Notes under the pieces: model-generated | What the model saw: the letters and a program-made list of their open reading frames with translations, nothing else | What the model was told of the DNA's origin: nothing | The model's database searches: none | Position numbers and translations under genes: made by a program | Part shown: positions 1 to 8,045 of the stretch, piece after piece | Position numbering within the stretch: position 1 is the first letter of the stretch | How the letters are laid out: every line of letters begins with the position of its first letter | Source of the DNA: Bacillota bacterium | Lineage (GTDB): Bacteria; Bacillota; Bacilli; Alicyclobacillales; SLC66 | Length of the DNA: 32,917 bases | Direction: 5' to 3' | Assembly: GCA_021821025.1 (NCBI GenBank) | Contig: JAKACY010000005.1 | Location: 1 to 32,917 of the forward strand

Positions 1-1
1 C

Positions 2-145
2 ATAGGAATGACCATCACATCCATTTCTCAACATCAACATGGAATCAGCATCATCACGAACCGCGCAACCGAAATTGGTGCTTCGATTGCGTTTGAATCC
101 AGTTCAAGCGGCACAAAAGTCATCATTACGGGCCATGGGATCTAA
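2..145 (+). CDS. Sensor histidine kinase, C-terminal end (partial)
   Basis: The frame is open from the left edge and stops at TAA 143-145, giving 47 residues. The visible part contains HGISIITNRATEIGASI, then FESSSSGTKVIITG. This matches the last part of the HATPase domain of NarL/DegS-type (HisKA_3) sensor kinases, where the usual pattern is HGL.IM.ERA..IGG.L...S..G.GT.V.V.LP. The segment corresponds to the G2 box and the last strands of the ATP-binding fold. The rest of the gene lies outside the window, so the sensor and its response regulator are unknown. No terminator is obvious after it. The assignment rests on a short stretch and is moderately supported. Confidence 0.5.
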   Translation: MGMTITSISQHQHGISIITNRATEIGASIAFESSSSGTKVIITGHGI

Positions 146-428
146 TCTAATGATGCCACAAGTTTTTTATGTACAACATGGCCTAATAGGGTCATTTTTG
201 CGGCGTTGCGGATATCCGACACGGTTAAACAGTGGCTAGTCGTGAACGATGCCGTATGCCATCGAGACCATCCCAGTAATCCGCTCCAATCCACTCAGCA
301 AGCGCATAAGTCTCATACATTGATAGAGAAGTGAACAACCACTCGGGTTTTGTTGCGGGGTTAAGAAAGGCGACCTTAGTACAAGGTTCTACACAAGGAC
401 GTGGAACAGGTAAGCGAGGGTGAATATT
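146..428. other. Intergenic stretch, no supported gene
   Basis: Nothing convincing is encoded here. A 70-codon minus-strand frame (225-437) overlaps the start of the next gene and has no ribosome site. Its translation includes EWIGADYWDGLDGIRHR, which looks somewhat protein-like but which I could not assign. It may be debris from a lost gene or simply chance. Confidence 0.4.
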
Positions 429-1460
429 GTGGGTCAAACGGAGAATGGAGCAGTTGGGTATTTCTTAGACACCAAGGATTACATCGAAGAATGTTGGTGC
501 CAAGGGCAGACGAACCTGCAGTACTTTGAGTTCAAATTACCAGATTCAGTTGCAGCGAGCTTCGTGGCTGTTGTGCCGCATGGCAGGGTTTGGGGGGGAG
601 ACGGATGTGTTCTAACTCCCAATCACAAAATCCTTTGGGATGTCTCGAGAGAGTGGGATACTTCCCCGGCAAGCCATTCCGTTTTCCAACAGACCTCCCT
701 GCCGAAATGTACGTACATCCCGCAAACCGTGGCGGTCCTAAGCAAGATCGGGTGCAACAACTACTATCACTGGATGTTTGATGTACTGCCTCGCGTACAT
801 CTGTTGAGGTTAAGCGCACTGTCTATTGAAAAGTACATTGTTCCACATCCCCTTGCTCCGTTCCAACTGGAAACCTTAATCGCACTGGGAATACGTCGGG
901 AACAGTTGATCGAAGCCGGTGCTGATTTCCACATAGAAGCCGAACGACTCGTCGTTCCTTCCCTCCCGCTGGAGGCCAAATGGGCCTGTGATTTTGTCCG
1001 CAGCCAGATGCTCTGTAAAGTGCGCCGTTTCCGACCACATTCGAGACGGTTGTATATCAGTCGGGAGAACTGTATCGGACGGAAGGTTGTGAATGAGCCG
1101 GAATTGCTTGCCGCACTAGCTCCGCTTGGGTTCGAGAAAATCGTTCCTGAAACCATGTCTGTGGCCGAACAGGTTGCGGTTTTCTCTCAAGCGAATGTCA
1201 TTGTCGGTCCACAGGGGGCAAGCTTTACCAACACGTTTTTTTGTCGACCGAAAACGCACATTATCGAATTCATGGCGCCGACCTTTTTTATCACAGCAAC
1301 CGAAAAAATTTCTTCGTATCTCAATTTAAATTATCACCGGATTATGGGGACCAGTCAGCACAATCCAAATTACATCAACGGTGAGTGGTATTGGCACGGC
1401 CTCGACAACATTATTGTTGACCTTGAGGATATGATGCGGCTCATAAGCACGGTAGTTTAA
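429..1460 (+). CDS. GT61-family (DUF563) glycosyltransferase
   Basis: Predicted cytoplasmic glycosyltransferase of the GT61/DUF563 type, probably acting in cell-surface glycan synthesis. The central motif YYHWMFDVLPRV (about residues 110-125) and the late motif VGPQGASFTNTFF (about 255-270) are the two family landmarks. In most members the second motif reads GxHGA, and here His is replaced by Gln. Length (343 aa) is normal. The frame also allows GTG at 420, but GTG 429 is preferred because GAGGGTGA (416-423) sits five bases upstream. Two GT4 glycosyltransferases follow on the same strand, which supports a polysaccharide or glycoprotein locus. Sugar donor and acceptor cannot be inferred. Confidence 0.8.
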   Translation: MGQTENGAVGYFLDTKDYIEECWCQGQTNLQYFEFKLPDSVAASFVAVVPHGRVWGGDGCVLTPNHKILWDVSREWDTSPASHSVFQQTSLPKCTYIPQTVAVLSKIGCNNYYHWMFDVLPRVHLLRLSALSIEKYIVPHPLAPFQLETLIALGIRREQLIEAGADFHIEAERLVVPSLPLEAKWACDFVRSQMLCKVRRFRPHSRRLYISRENCIGRKVVNEPELLAALAPLGFEKIVPETMSVAEQVAVFSQANVIVGPQGASFTNTFFCRPKTHIIEFMAPTFFITATEKISSYLNLNYHRIMGTSQHNPNYINGEWYWHGLDNIIVDLEDMMRLISTVV

Positions 1461-1520
1461 CCTGACTTGTTAAAAATCTAATTCACCGTCTCCAGTAGAG
1501 TAGCAAAGGGGGGAATTGAG

Positions 1521-3068
1521 TTGAGAATTTTAATTGCTACTCATTTCCCTTTACCTGGTCACGGCGGAGTCGACACGTACATTCATGGACTCGAGAAGGG
1601 TTTAACACGTCGTGGCCACGAGGTGGAAATTCTCGCACCGCATGCCACTTTGCCACGTATTTGCCTGTTCCGAAACGGAAATTACGTCGAAAAGGCGAGT
1701 ATTGAACCCCTTGTCAATCGCAAGATTCGCGACTTCTTTCGCCTTTATTTCACTTCTTATACGGTAAATACCACCATACAAAAGGCCGAAAGTCACGGTG
1801 CAATTGTAGAAAATCCTGCATTCGAATCTATATCTTTGATGCGCTCGCTGGAACTTCAGCGCTACTACCTAGAAATCGCAGCTCTGTATTTTGGCCTGCA
1901 GGACTATGACCTGATCCACACTCAAGACGTTGTCTCGAGCCTGGCACTTGCGCGGGTGAAACCCGCACATATTCCATTGGTCGTTACTTTGCATGGGTAT
2001 TTTGAGGAAGAACTAAGAATTCAAGATCGAATCTCAGAGAACAATCACATTCAACGTGAGTACGTAAAGCTACTTGAGCAGAGCGGGATTTCGGCTAGCG
2101 ACATCAGTATTACACCCTCGAATTGGTTGAAAAATCAGATGCTGCAAAATCACAACTTCAGGCATCTACAATTCGCGGTGATTCCATCAGGCATCGACGT
2201 CTCAGATTTTCACAATCGGCTCAATGAGGTACCACAATTGATCTTTGATTCTGACCAAAAAAACCTCATTTGTCCCGCGCGCTTAGATGCCGTAAAAGGG
2301 CATCACGACCTACTCAATGCACTCGCAAAATTGAAGCAAGAACGACAAGACTGGCTGTGTTGGTTCGTTGGGGACGGACCGTTGCGACAACAATTAGAAA
2401 GACGCTGTAAAGACCTCGGCCTCTCTTCATACGTAAAGTTTACTGGAGCGCGAGGCGACGTTCCGAGTTTGCTTAAACAAGCAGATGTGATGGTCTTGGC
2501 AAGTCTGCAAGAAAATCTGCCGTTTGCCGTGATGGAGGCACAGCTTGCCGGTAAACCCGTGGTTGTCACAAATGCTGGCGGGATGCCTGAGATGGTGAGT
2601 CATGAACAAACGGGGCTCGTTTGTGATGTCCATGATAGTGACTCTCTCTATCTGAATCTCAAGTGCATGCTTGACGATGAAGAATTGCGACGCCGGACGG
2701 GTAGGAACAGTCAGAAATTTGCCTACACACAATGGTCGCTAGAAGCCATGATGCATCGCATCCATGTCGTTTACGAAGATGCTCTGCGGAAAAAGAGAGA
2801 ACAGATTGACCCAACCAACGCAGCTGGTGTAGTGCAAACCTTGTCACGGGGGGACTGGAAGCTGTCCCACGAAGAGTCGAATCACTCGCGGGACCGTTTT
2901 AGGTATGTCCTGGCAAAAACCTATGAACGGTTGTTTCGCAATGAACTCCCTCCGAGCACCATTCGACTCGACCGTTCGGTCTGGGACCGGGTTCTCCAGC
3001 ATGCTCCGAGCACTTATTCATTACCCGATGCCCTCGTGCTCCAAGCATTAAGCCAAGTCATGCGCTGA
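1521..3068 (+). CDS. GT4-family glycosyltransferase with C-terminal extension
   Basis: Retaining GT-B glycosyltransferase of family GT4. The N-terminal acceptor half begins RILIATHFPLPGHGGVDTYI, with the usual glycine loop. The C-terminal donor half carries GDGPLRQQLE, TGARGDV and the EX7E signature in ENLPFAVMEAQLAG, followed by GGMPEMV. The start is TTG 1521, with AAGGGGGG about eight bases upstream. At 515 aa it is about 100 residues longer than its neighbour. The extra C-terminal part (from about residue 420) is polar and unassigned. The next gene is a clear paralogue: both share HTQDV, a TLHG segment and a GDGP segment in the same places. It probably adds one sugar to a surface glycan. 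Confidence 0.88.
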   Translation: MRILIATHFPLPGHGGVDTYIHGLEKGLTRRGHEVEILAPHATLPRICLFRNGNYVEKASIEPLVNRKIRDFFRLYFTSYTVNTTIQKAESHGAIVENPAFESISLMRSLELQRYYLEIAALYFGLQDYDLIHTQDVVSSLALARVKPAHIPLVVTLHGYFEEELRIQDRISENNHIQREYVKLLEQSGISASDISITPSNWLKNQMLQNHNFRHLQFAVIPSGIDVSDFHNRLNEVPQLIFDSDQKNLICPARLDAVKGHHDLLNALAKLKQERQDWLCWFVGDGPLRQQLERRCKDLGLSSYVKFTGARGDVPSLLKQADVMVLASLQENLPFAVMEAQLAGKPVVVTNAGGMPEMVSHEQTGLVCDVHDSDSLYLNLKCMLDDEELRRRTGRNSQKFAYTQWSLEAMMHRIHVVYEDALRKKREQIDPTNAAGVVQTLSRGDWKLSHEESNHSRDRFRYVLAKTYERLFRNELPPSTIRLDRSVWDRVLQHAPSTYSLPDALVLQALSQVMR

Positions 3069-3134
3069 AGGTTAGGGTCTCTGTCAACCGCGATCAGATT
3101 TTCATCATGACGACCTTCAAAGGAGTGACAGCTT

Positions 3135-4349
3135 ATGAACATACTGCTCGCAACACTCTATTCCTATCCACAAAAAGGGGGACTCGGGAGTTACATTAAA
3201 GCACTTGCCGGCGAATTAGAACGAGCAGGGCATTTTGTGGATATTCTAGCCTGTCATCCTAGTTTTACGGGTTACTATATGGTTCGCAACAATCACTTAG
3301 TCAGGACGTTGCAAGCGCGTGAGGGTCTATACGAAGTACATCCAGAATTAGGACCAGAGGCGGCGCTGCTCGACACATGGGTACGCGATCGTGAACTTGA
3401 ACGACATACATTTCAACGTGCTGCGGCTCATTTCCATCTCAACAAATACGATGTCATCCATACTCAGGATGTGATCTCGACCGTTGCTCTTGCCGAACTT
3501 AAGGACGAGAGGACGAGAATCATCCAGACCCTTCATGGTTCACTGACTTACGACCTGTTGATGGCTCATGGTAAGGACATTGAAACAACGGAAGCATGGA
3601 AGCATGCCGCCATGCTCGAGCGAGCAGGCGTCGAAGCAAGTACATTTACAGTCACCCCTTCCAAATGGCTGCAGGACATCCTTGTTGATAACTCACATGC
3701 GCCACGAGAGCGGATGCGAGTCATTCCGAACGGAATAGCCGTCCATCAATTCGTGCCGGTTTTTCGAGGGACCATGAGCCAATCAAGCTCGATGCGAAAA
3801 CAAGTCATCACATGCGTGGGCCACCTAAGCAAACTGAAGGGTCAACAACACCTCCTGGAGTCATTAGCGCTTTTGAAGCAACGACAAACCAACTGGGTGT
3901 GCTGGTTGGTCGGGGATGGACCTGAGAAGACAGAGTTCGAGCAGTTGCGCGACCGCTTGGGTTTAACAGACCACGTGCTTTTTCTCGGAGCACGGGACGA
4001 TATTGCGTCCATCCTAAGGCAAACAGACGTGTTTGTTCTTCCTAGTTTGACCGAGAATTGCCCCTACGCCGTTCTCGAGGCCCAAGTAGCCGGTGTTCCT
4101 GTGATTGCTTCCAAGGTGGGCGGTGTCCCAGAAGTCATTGAACATGGCGTGACAGGTTTTCTCACACCGGCCGCGGATCCGTTCGCATTATATCAGACAA
4201 TTGTGCAAGTACTCGAGGACGACTCCCTCCAGCAAGTTGTGAGAAAAAATTGCGAGCGTCGTTGCCGCGTTCAGTGGTCTATTGAAAACATGGTGAAAAC
4301 TCTTGAAAGTCTCTACCACACGACTTCAGGGAGGGGTTCGGCGGTATGA
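3135..4349 (+). CDS. GT4-family glycosyltransferase
   Basis: Second GT4 enzyme, 404 aa, the normal family length. The N-terminal loop is YPQKGGLGSYIKALAG, and the donor domain shows VGDGPEKTEFEQ, LGARDDI and the EX7E signature ENCPYAVLEAQVAG, then GGVPEVIEHG. ATG 3135 follows AAAGGAGTGA, a strong ribosome site. It is a tandem paralogue of the preceding gene, so the pair probably arose by duplication and then specialised for successive sugar transfers. Its stop overlaps the ATG of an epimerase remnant (ATGA at 4346-4349), showing that it was once translationally coupled to a sugar-nucleotide epimerase gene, now broken. Confidence 0.9.
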   Translation: MNILLATLYSYPQKGGLGSYIKALAGELERAGHFVDILACHPSFTGYYMVRNNHLVRTLQAREGLYEVHPELGPEAALLDTWVRDRELERHTFQRAAAHFHLNKYDVIHTQDVISTVALAELKDERTRIIQTLHGSLTYDLLMAHGKDIETTEAWKHAAMLERAGVEASTFTVTPSKWLQDILVDNSHAPRERMRVIPNGIAVHQFVPVFRGTMSQSSSMRKQVITCVGHLSKLKGQQHLLESLALLKQRQTNWVCWLVGDGPEKTEFEQLRDRLGLTDHVLFLGARDDIASILRQTDVFVLPSLTENCPYAVLEAQVAGVPVIASKVGGVPEVIEHGVTGFLTPAADPFALYQTIVQVLEDDSLQQVVRKNCERRCRVQWSIENMVKTLESLYHTTSGRGSAV

Positions 4350-4460
4350 AGATCCTTATCACAGGCGGTGCCGGCTTCATTGGTGCCCACATTGTTGACA
4401 CCTATTAACTTAGGCCGTCAAGTAGTGGTCGTCGACACTCTGATTAGCAATTTGATATGA
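4346..4460 (+). pseudogene. NAD-dependent epimerase/dehydratase, N-terminal remnant (frameshifted)
   Basis: ATG 4346 overlaps the stop of the GT4 gene. The first 20 codons read MKILITGGAGFIGAHIVDTY, the Rossmann start of UDP-glucose 4-epimerase-like SDR enzymes with its GxxGxxG motif, and then stop at TAA 4406-4408. The expected continuation appears in another frame at 4407-4457 as NLGRQVVVVDTLISNLI, matching the GHEVVVVDNL strand of the family, and stops at 4458. The rest of the gene (about 300 codons) is missing. This is therefore a frameshifted and truncated pseudogene. Loss of the epimerase suggests that the glycan locus has decayed or that the activity is supplied elsewhere. Confidence 0.8.
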
Positions 4461-4614
4461 AAAGCAGGCCTGAAACGCGACATATGACAACGACGACTCG
4501 ACCGCTCAGGCGCGCCAAGTCCATTGCTTTTTCCATCCCTTGCGCTCGCTGGCGATACCTCAACATTGTATATACCGAGTTCCAAAACAGTCGCCCCCTC
4601 AAAATAACTATCTA

Positions 4615-4636
4615 GCCACTCGCGCGTTTGAGTGGC
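4615..4636 (-). terminator. Hairpin behind sugar operon 1
   Basis: A 7-bp perfect stem (GCCACTC 4615-4621 / GAGTGGC 4630-4636) with an 8-base loop lies 35 bases beyond the stop of the MalG-type permease. On the minus strand it is followed by a modestly T-rich stretch, so it is a weak terminator candidate for that operon. Confidence 0.45.
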
Positions 4637-4670
4637 CAGACTAAGTCACGTTTTTTCGAGGTGATCCACG

Positions 4671-5543
4671 TCATCCCTTAAGTCCCGACAGTGAAATGCC
4701 CTGAATGAAGGTCTTTTGGGCTAGGAAGAATAGGACCACTATCGGCAAAGTAGCAACGGTTGAAGCGGCCATCAGCAATCCCCATTGAGTCCCATACGAG
4801 CTTACATAGTTTTGTAGCCCCAATGAAATTGTAAATGTGGACTGATCATTGAGGTATATAAGCGGACCTAGGAAGTCGTTCCAACCATAAATAAATTGAA
4901 AAAGCGCAACGGTCGCCAAAGCAGGCTTAGCTAATGGAATAATTATCCTCCAGAAGATTACTAATTCGTTTGCACCATCGATGTAGGCTGCCTCGGATAG
5001 CGAGTTAGGAATAGTCATAAAAAACTGTCTCAGAAGAAATATGTTAAATGCACTACCGAAAAATGTTGGAACAATCAGCGGTTTATAAGAGCCTACCCAA
5101 CCCAGAGTTTTAAAGAGTACGAATAATGGTACCATCGTCACTTGAAAAGGAAGCATCATAGTAGCCAACATAAGGATGAATAGGAAATTTTTTTCCGGCC
5201 AATCGATTCTGGCAAAACCATAGGCCACCAATGTACTTGAGACTAGGGTCCCAACGACAGTGAGGACACAGTAGACCAAGGTATTTGTGATGTATTGAAA
5301 AAACGGTTCAAAGTTCATGGCATTCGGATAGTTGGAGAAGTCAAAAGGGTTCGGAATCCATACGGGAGGCCAACGCAACTGTTCGAAATCAGGTTTGACC
5401 GAGGTTGACATCATCCAAAACATCGGAAAGACGAAGGATATCGCCAATAAAATCAGTACCAGATGCTTGATGGTTGACGCCGTCATGAGTTTAAATCTTC
5501 TAGACGAATACCGCGCCGATAAATTCCTTTCCAGTATAACCAT
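4671..5543 (-). CDS. Carbohydrate ABC transporter permease, MalG type
   Basis: Inner-membrane subunit of a CUT1 sugar importer. It is about 290 aa with six predicted helices. The cytoplasmic EAA loop that docks the ATPase is at residues 184-203 (EAAYIDGA, then the IIPL end). The frame is open further upstream, but ATG 5543 is chosen because GAGGAGG sits nine bases before it and because this gives the usual family length. It is the last gene of the lacI-permease-binding protein-permease operon. No ATPase gene is present nearby. A short hairpin (5593-5619) separates it from the binding-protein gene. The substrate is unknown. Confidence 0.9.
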   Translation of the reverse strand: MVILERNLSARYSSRRFKLMTASTIKHLVLILLAISFVFPMFWMMSTSVKPDFEQLRWPPVWIPNPFDFSNYPNAMNFEPFFQYITNTLVYCVLTVVGTLVSSTLVAYGFARIDWPEKNFLFILMLATMMLPFQVTMVPLFVLFKTLGWVGSYKPLIVPTFFGSAFNIFLLRQFFMTIPNSLSEAAYIDGANELVIFWRIIIPLAKPALATVALFQFIYGWNDFLGPLIYLNDQSTFTISLGLQNYVSSYGTQWGLLMAASTVATLPIVVLFFLAQKTFIQGISLSGLKG

Positions 5544-5592
5544 TAACAATGTCCTCCTCACATATGACTCTCCGAAGTACAAGCCTAAGGCA

Positions 5593-5619
5593 GGCCAGAT
5601 CACACTCAGTAACCTGGCC
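5593..5619 (-). promoter_or_regulatory. Intercistronic hairpin between binding protein and permease
   Basis: A 6-bp stem GGCCAG (5593-5598) / CTGGCC (5614-5619) with a 15-base loop lies just after the binding-protein stop. In malE-malF type operons such hairpins protect the upstream message or cut read-through, so that the binding protein is made in excess. That role is inferred here. Confidence 0.35.
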
Positions 5620-5639
5620 AAAAACCCATTATGTTCAAT

Positions 5640-6974
5640 CTATTTGGTTTGCTGCAATTGTTGGTTAGCGACCTGTTGCAAATGAAGCAGTGCCTGGTAA
5701 GGAGTCTTCTTACCTTCCAGCACGTAGTCTTGTGCATTGGCTAGCTTTTGCTCATAAAACATGTCAACGGGTGTCACAGGCGTGATGGCATCATGGACAC
5801 TTAACATCACATCCACAAACTTCTTGCGCAACGGTGCTTGTTTGAGAAACTTCTGATAGGCAGGCTGTTTGGTAATCACAGCAGAGTTGGGAATCCAACC
5901 ACCAGTGGGATATGCCCGAGCCGCCCATGCCGCATTCTGATATCCAGATAACCAAGCGATAAATTCAAAGGCCTGCTGAGGATGTTTTGATCCTGTTGGA
6001 ATTTCGTTGTAGTTACCATTGACCCAGGTTGTGTTATAATATCCGCCCGGGTTCACCGGTATGGGCACTACACCGTATTGTAATTTTGGATTAAATTGCT
6101 GAATAGTTGGCATTTCCCACATGCCGTTAACGATGAACCCAGCCTTACCAAGTTCGAATGGGTCCTCAGATCCACCAGCTGCCCCCGTCAATCCCTTCTC
6201 GAAAGCATTTACCTGGGTATATGGATACTTCTTAAACTTGGCGAAGAAATTCATAATAGACATGGCTTTGGGGCTAGTCATTGTGTACTTCTTGCCATTA
6301 AAGAAATCTCCGGGTGTCGCACCAAACATCGGCATAAGCTGTTCGAAATTCCCCGCCGGGTAATATCCAATTTGTTGCACTACTCCATCTTTAGTTATCT
6401 TCCACTCTTTAGCTTGGTCTGCCCATAACTGAGCCAAAGTCCGCGGCGGGTTGTTAGGATTCAAACCTGCCTGTTTCATGAATGTCTTGTTGTAGTAAAG
6501 CAGGAATGAGTTCATCGTCCAGGGCATGGCGTACATGGAGCCCTTGTACTCACCCCACTTCGCAGCCACGGGATAAAACCAGTGTTTAAGACCCGCATAT
6601 TTTCCAGTCATGAACGTGCTCAAGTTCATTAAAGCGTGTTGTTGTGCGAAAGCTGCGATATAGGGGTTCCATTCTGTAAACACATCAGGTGCATCACCTG
6701 CGGCAATTGCCGTCAGAAGCTTCTGCTCACCGTTGGCCGATGGAACAGATGTCATCGTAACTTGTATGGTTGGATGTGTTTTGTTGAACTCATCAACCAT
6801 CTTTTGAACGACTTGGGTCCAAATTCCAGACCACATGTTCCAATAAGTTAGGTGTACAACTGGTGCATCACGGCGGACAGTAGGCGCAGCCGCAAACGCG
6901 CTGGATGCCAACAGACCGCTAGTCATAATGATTGCACTTGAAACGACCGCGAATCCTCTTTTCCAGTTTCCCAC
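5640..6974 (-). CDS. Extracellular sugar-binding protein of ABC importer 1
   Basis: Family 1 solute-binding protein (MalE-like), 444 aa. After the signal sequence it shows VVHLTYWNMWSGIW, IAAGDAPDVFTEWNPY and WTMNSFLLYYNKTFMKQAG, all typical of this fold. GTG 6974 is preferred over a longer TTG start because AGGGGGA lies seven bases upstream and the product then begins directly with a signal peptide. The signal peptide ends SSAFA-AAP, a type I cleavage site. There is no lipobox cysteine, which is unusual for a Gram-positive binding protein that must stay near its permease. It is followed by the MalG-type permease and preceded by the MalF-type permease, so it defines the substrate, probably an oligosaccharide. 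Confidence 0.9.
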   Translation of the reverse strand: MGNWKRGFAVVSSAIIMTSGLLASSAFAAAPTVRRDAPVVHLTYWNMWSGIWTQVVQKMVDEFNKTHPTIQVTMTSVPSANGEQKLLTAIAAGDAPDVFTEWNPYIAAFAQQHALMNLSTFMTGKYAGLKHWFYPVAAKWGEYKGSMYAMPWTMNSFLLYYNKTFMKQAGLNPNNPPRTLAQLWADQAKEWKITKDGVVQQIGYYPAGNFEQLMPMFGATPGDFFNGKKYTMTSPKAMSIMNFFAKFKKYPYTQVNAFEKGLTGAAGGSEDPFELGKAGFIVNGMWEMPTIQQFNPKLQYGVVPIPVNPGGYYNTTWVNGNYNEIPTGSKHPQQAFEFIAWLSGYQNAAWAARAYPTGGWIPNSAVITKQPAYQKFLKQAPLRKKFVDVMLSVHDAITPVTPVDMFYEQKLANAQDYVLEGKKTPYQALLHLQQVANQQLQQTK

Positions 6975-7086
6975 GTTAATTCCCCCTATAGGATTTGACC
7001 AAAGTTTAATTTCTCTACTAATGGAAAGCGCATTCAATTGCTATATTTATGTGCCAGTCTCACCCCCTTATGGATAAGGACGCTTA

Positions 7087-8025
7087 CTATTGTTCCCCCC
7101 CGTAATACACCCACCGTGCTGATGATCGAAATACAAACAGAGTTGCCACGAGTATCAGCACAAAGAGCAACCAAGCCATTGCAGATGCATATCCCAAGTG
7201 CAAGCACTGAAATGCCTGCTGATACAAGTACAGAGCAAAGAAGAGAGAAGAATTGTCTGGTCCACCCTGTGTCATAACGTAAGCCTGAGTGAAATATTGA
7301 AACGACCCAATGAGGCCCAATATCACATTAAATAATATAACTGGACTAATCATAGGGATTGTTACATACCAAACTCGTTGCCAGGTATTCGCACCTTCGA
7401 GTACAGCCGCTTCATAAAGGTCATTTGGAACACCCTGCAGACCAGCCAAATAGATTACGATAGGCTGACCAATTCCCCATAGGCTCATCAAGACCAACGA
7501 GGGTTTAACCCAAGCATCAGAATACAGCCAGCCAGGAGCTGGTAGGCCGATCGCCCTTAAAAATGCATCAATAAAACCGAATGATGGATTAAAGAGCCAA
7601 ACCCACAATATTGAAGACGCGACCAGTGGAACGACACTTGGCAGATAAAACAAAGTTCGATAGATCGCTAACCCTTTAATCTTCATGTTGAGCAACAGTG
7701 CAATTGCGATTGCAATAACGGTAGAAATTGGAACAAACACCACGGTATAGTAGAGTGTATTGTACAGCGACTGCCAAAACAGAGGATCCTTTATCATTTG
7801 CTGATAATTTTGCCCCCCTATCCATTGCGGAGGGGACAGTATATTGTAATTCGTGAAAGAGTAGAATAATGATGCAATGAATGGGTATAACGCAAAAGCT
7901 AGAAATCCAATAATCCACGGCGAAATAAACAGCCAACCTATTAGTCGATTCCTACGCAACCGGGCACGAGATGGTTTTGGCTTAACAGACTTTTTACCCA
8001 TAACCACATTGACAGTCGTGCTCAT
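7087..8025 (-). CDS. Carbohydrate ABC transporter permease, MalF type
   Basis: Membrane subunit of the CUT1 importer, 312 aa with six predicted helices. The EAA loop is at about residues 205-224 (EAAVLEGANTWQRVW, then TIPM). The late periplasmic motif VMTQGGPDNSS is typical of MalF/UgpA-like subunits. ATG 8025 follows GAGGTGGGACG and gives a normal length. A longer start at 8094 would overlap the regulator gene and has no ribosome site. The gene lies about 20 bases downstream of the lacI-type gene and upstream of the binding-protein gene, so the four genes form one operon. Confidence 0.9.
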   Translation of the reverse strand: MSTTVNVVMGKKSVKPKPSRARLRRNRLIGWLFISPWIIGFLAFALYPFIASLFYSFTNYNILSPPQWIGGQNYQQMIKDPLFWQSLYNTLYYTVVFVPISTVIAIAIALLLNMKIKGLAIYRTLFYLPSVVPLVASSILWVWLFNPSFGFIDAFLRAIGLPAPGWLYSDAWVKPSLVLMSLWGIGQPIVIYLAGLQGVPNDLYEAAVLEGANTWQRVWYVTIPMISPVILFNVILGLIGSFQYFTQAYVMTQGGPDNSSLFFALYLYQQAFQCLHLGYASAMAWLLFVLILVATLFVFRSSARWVYYGGEQ

Positions 8026-8045
8026 CGTCCCACCTCGCTTATGAT

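Noticed and set aside
225-437. 70-codon minus-strand frame before the GT61 gene
   Set aside because: It has no ribosome site, overlaps the GT61 start, and its translation matches no family I can name with confidence.
767-1156. 129-codon minus-strand frame opposite the GT61 gene
   Set aside because: The GT61 motifs lie on the plus strand and this translation shows no recognisable domain.
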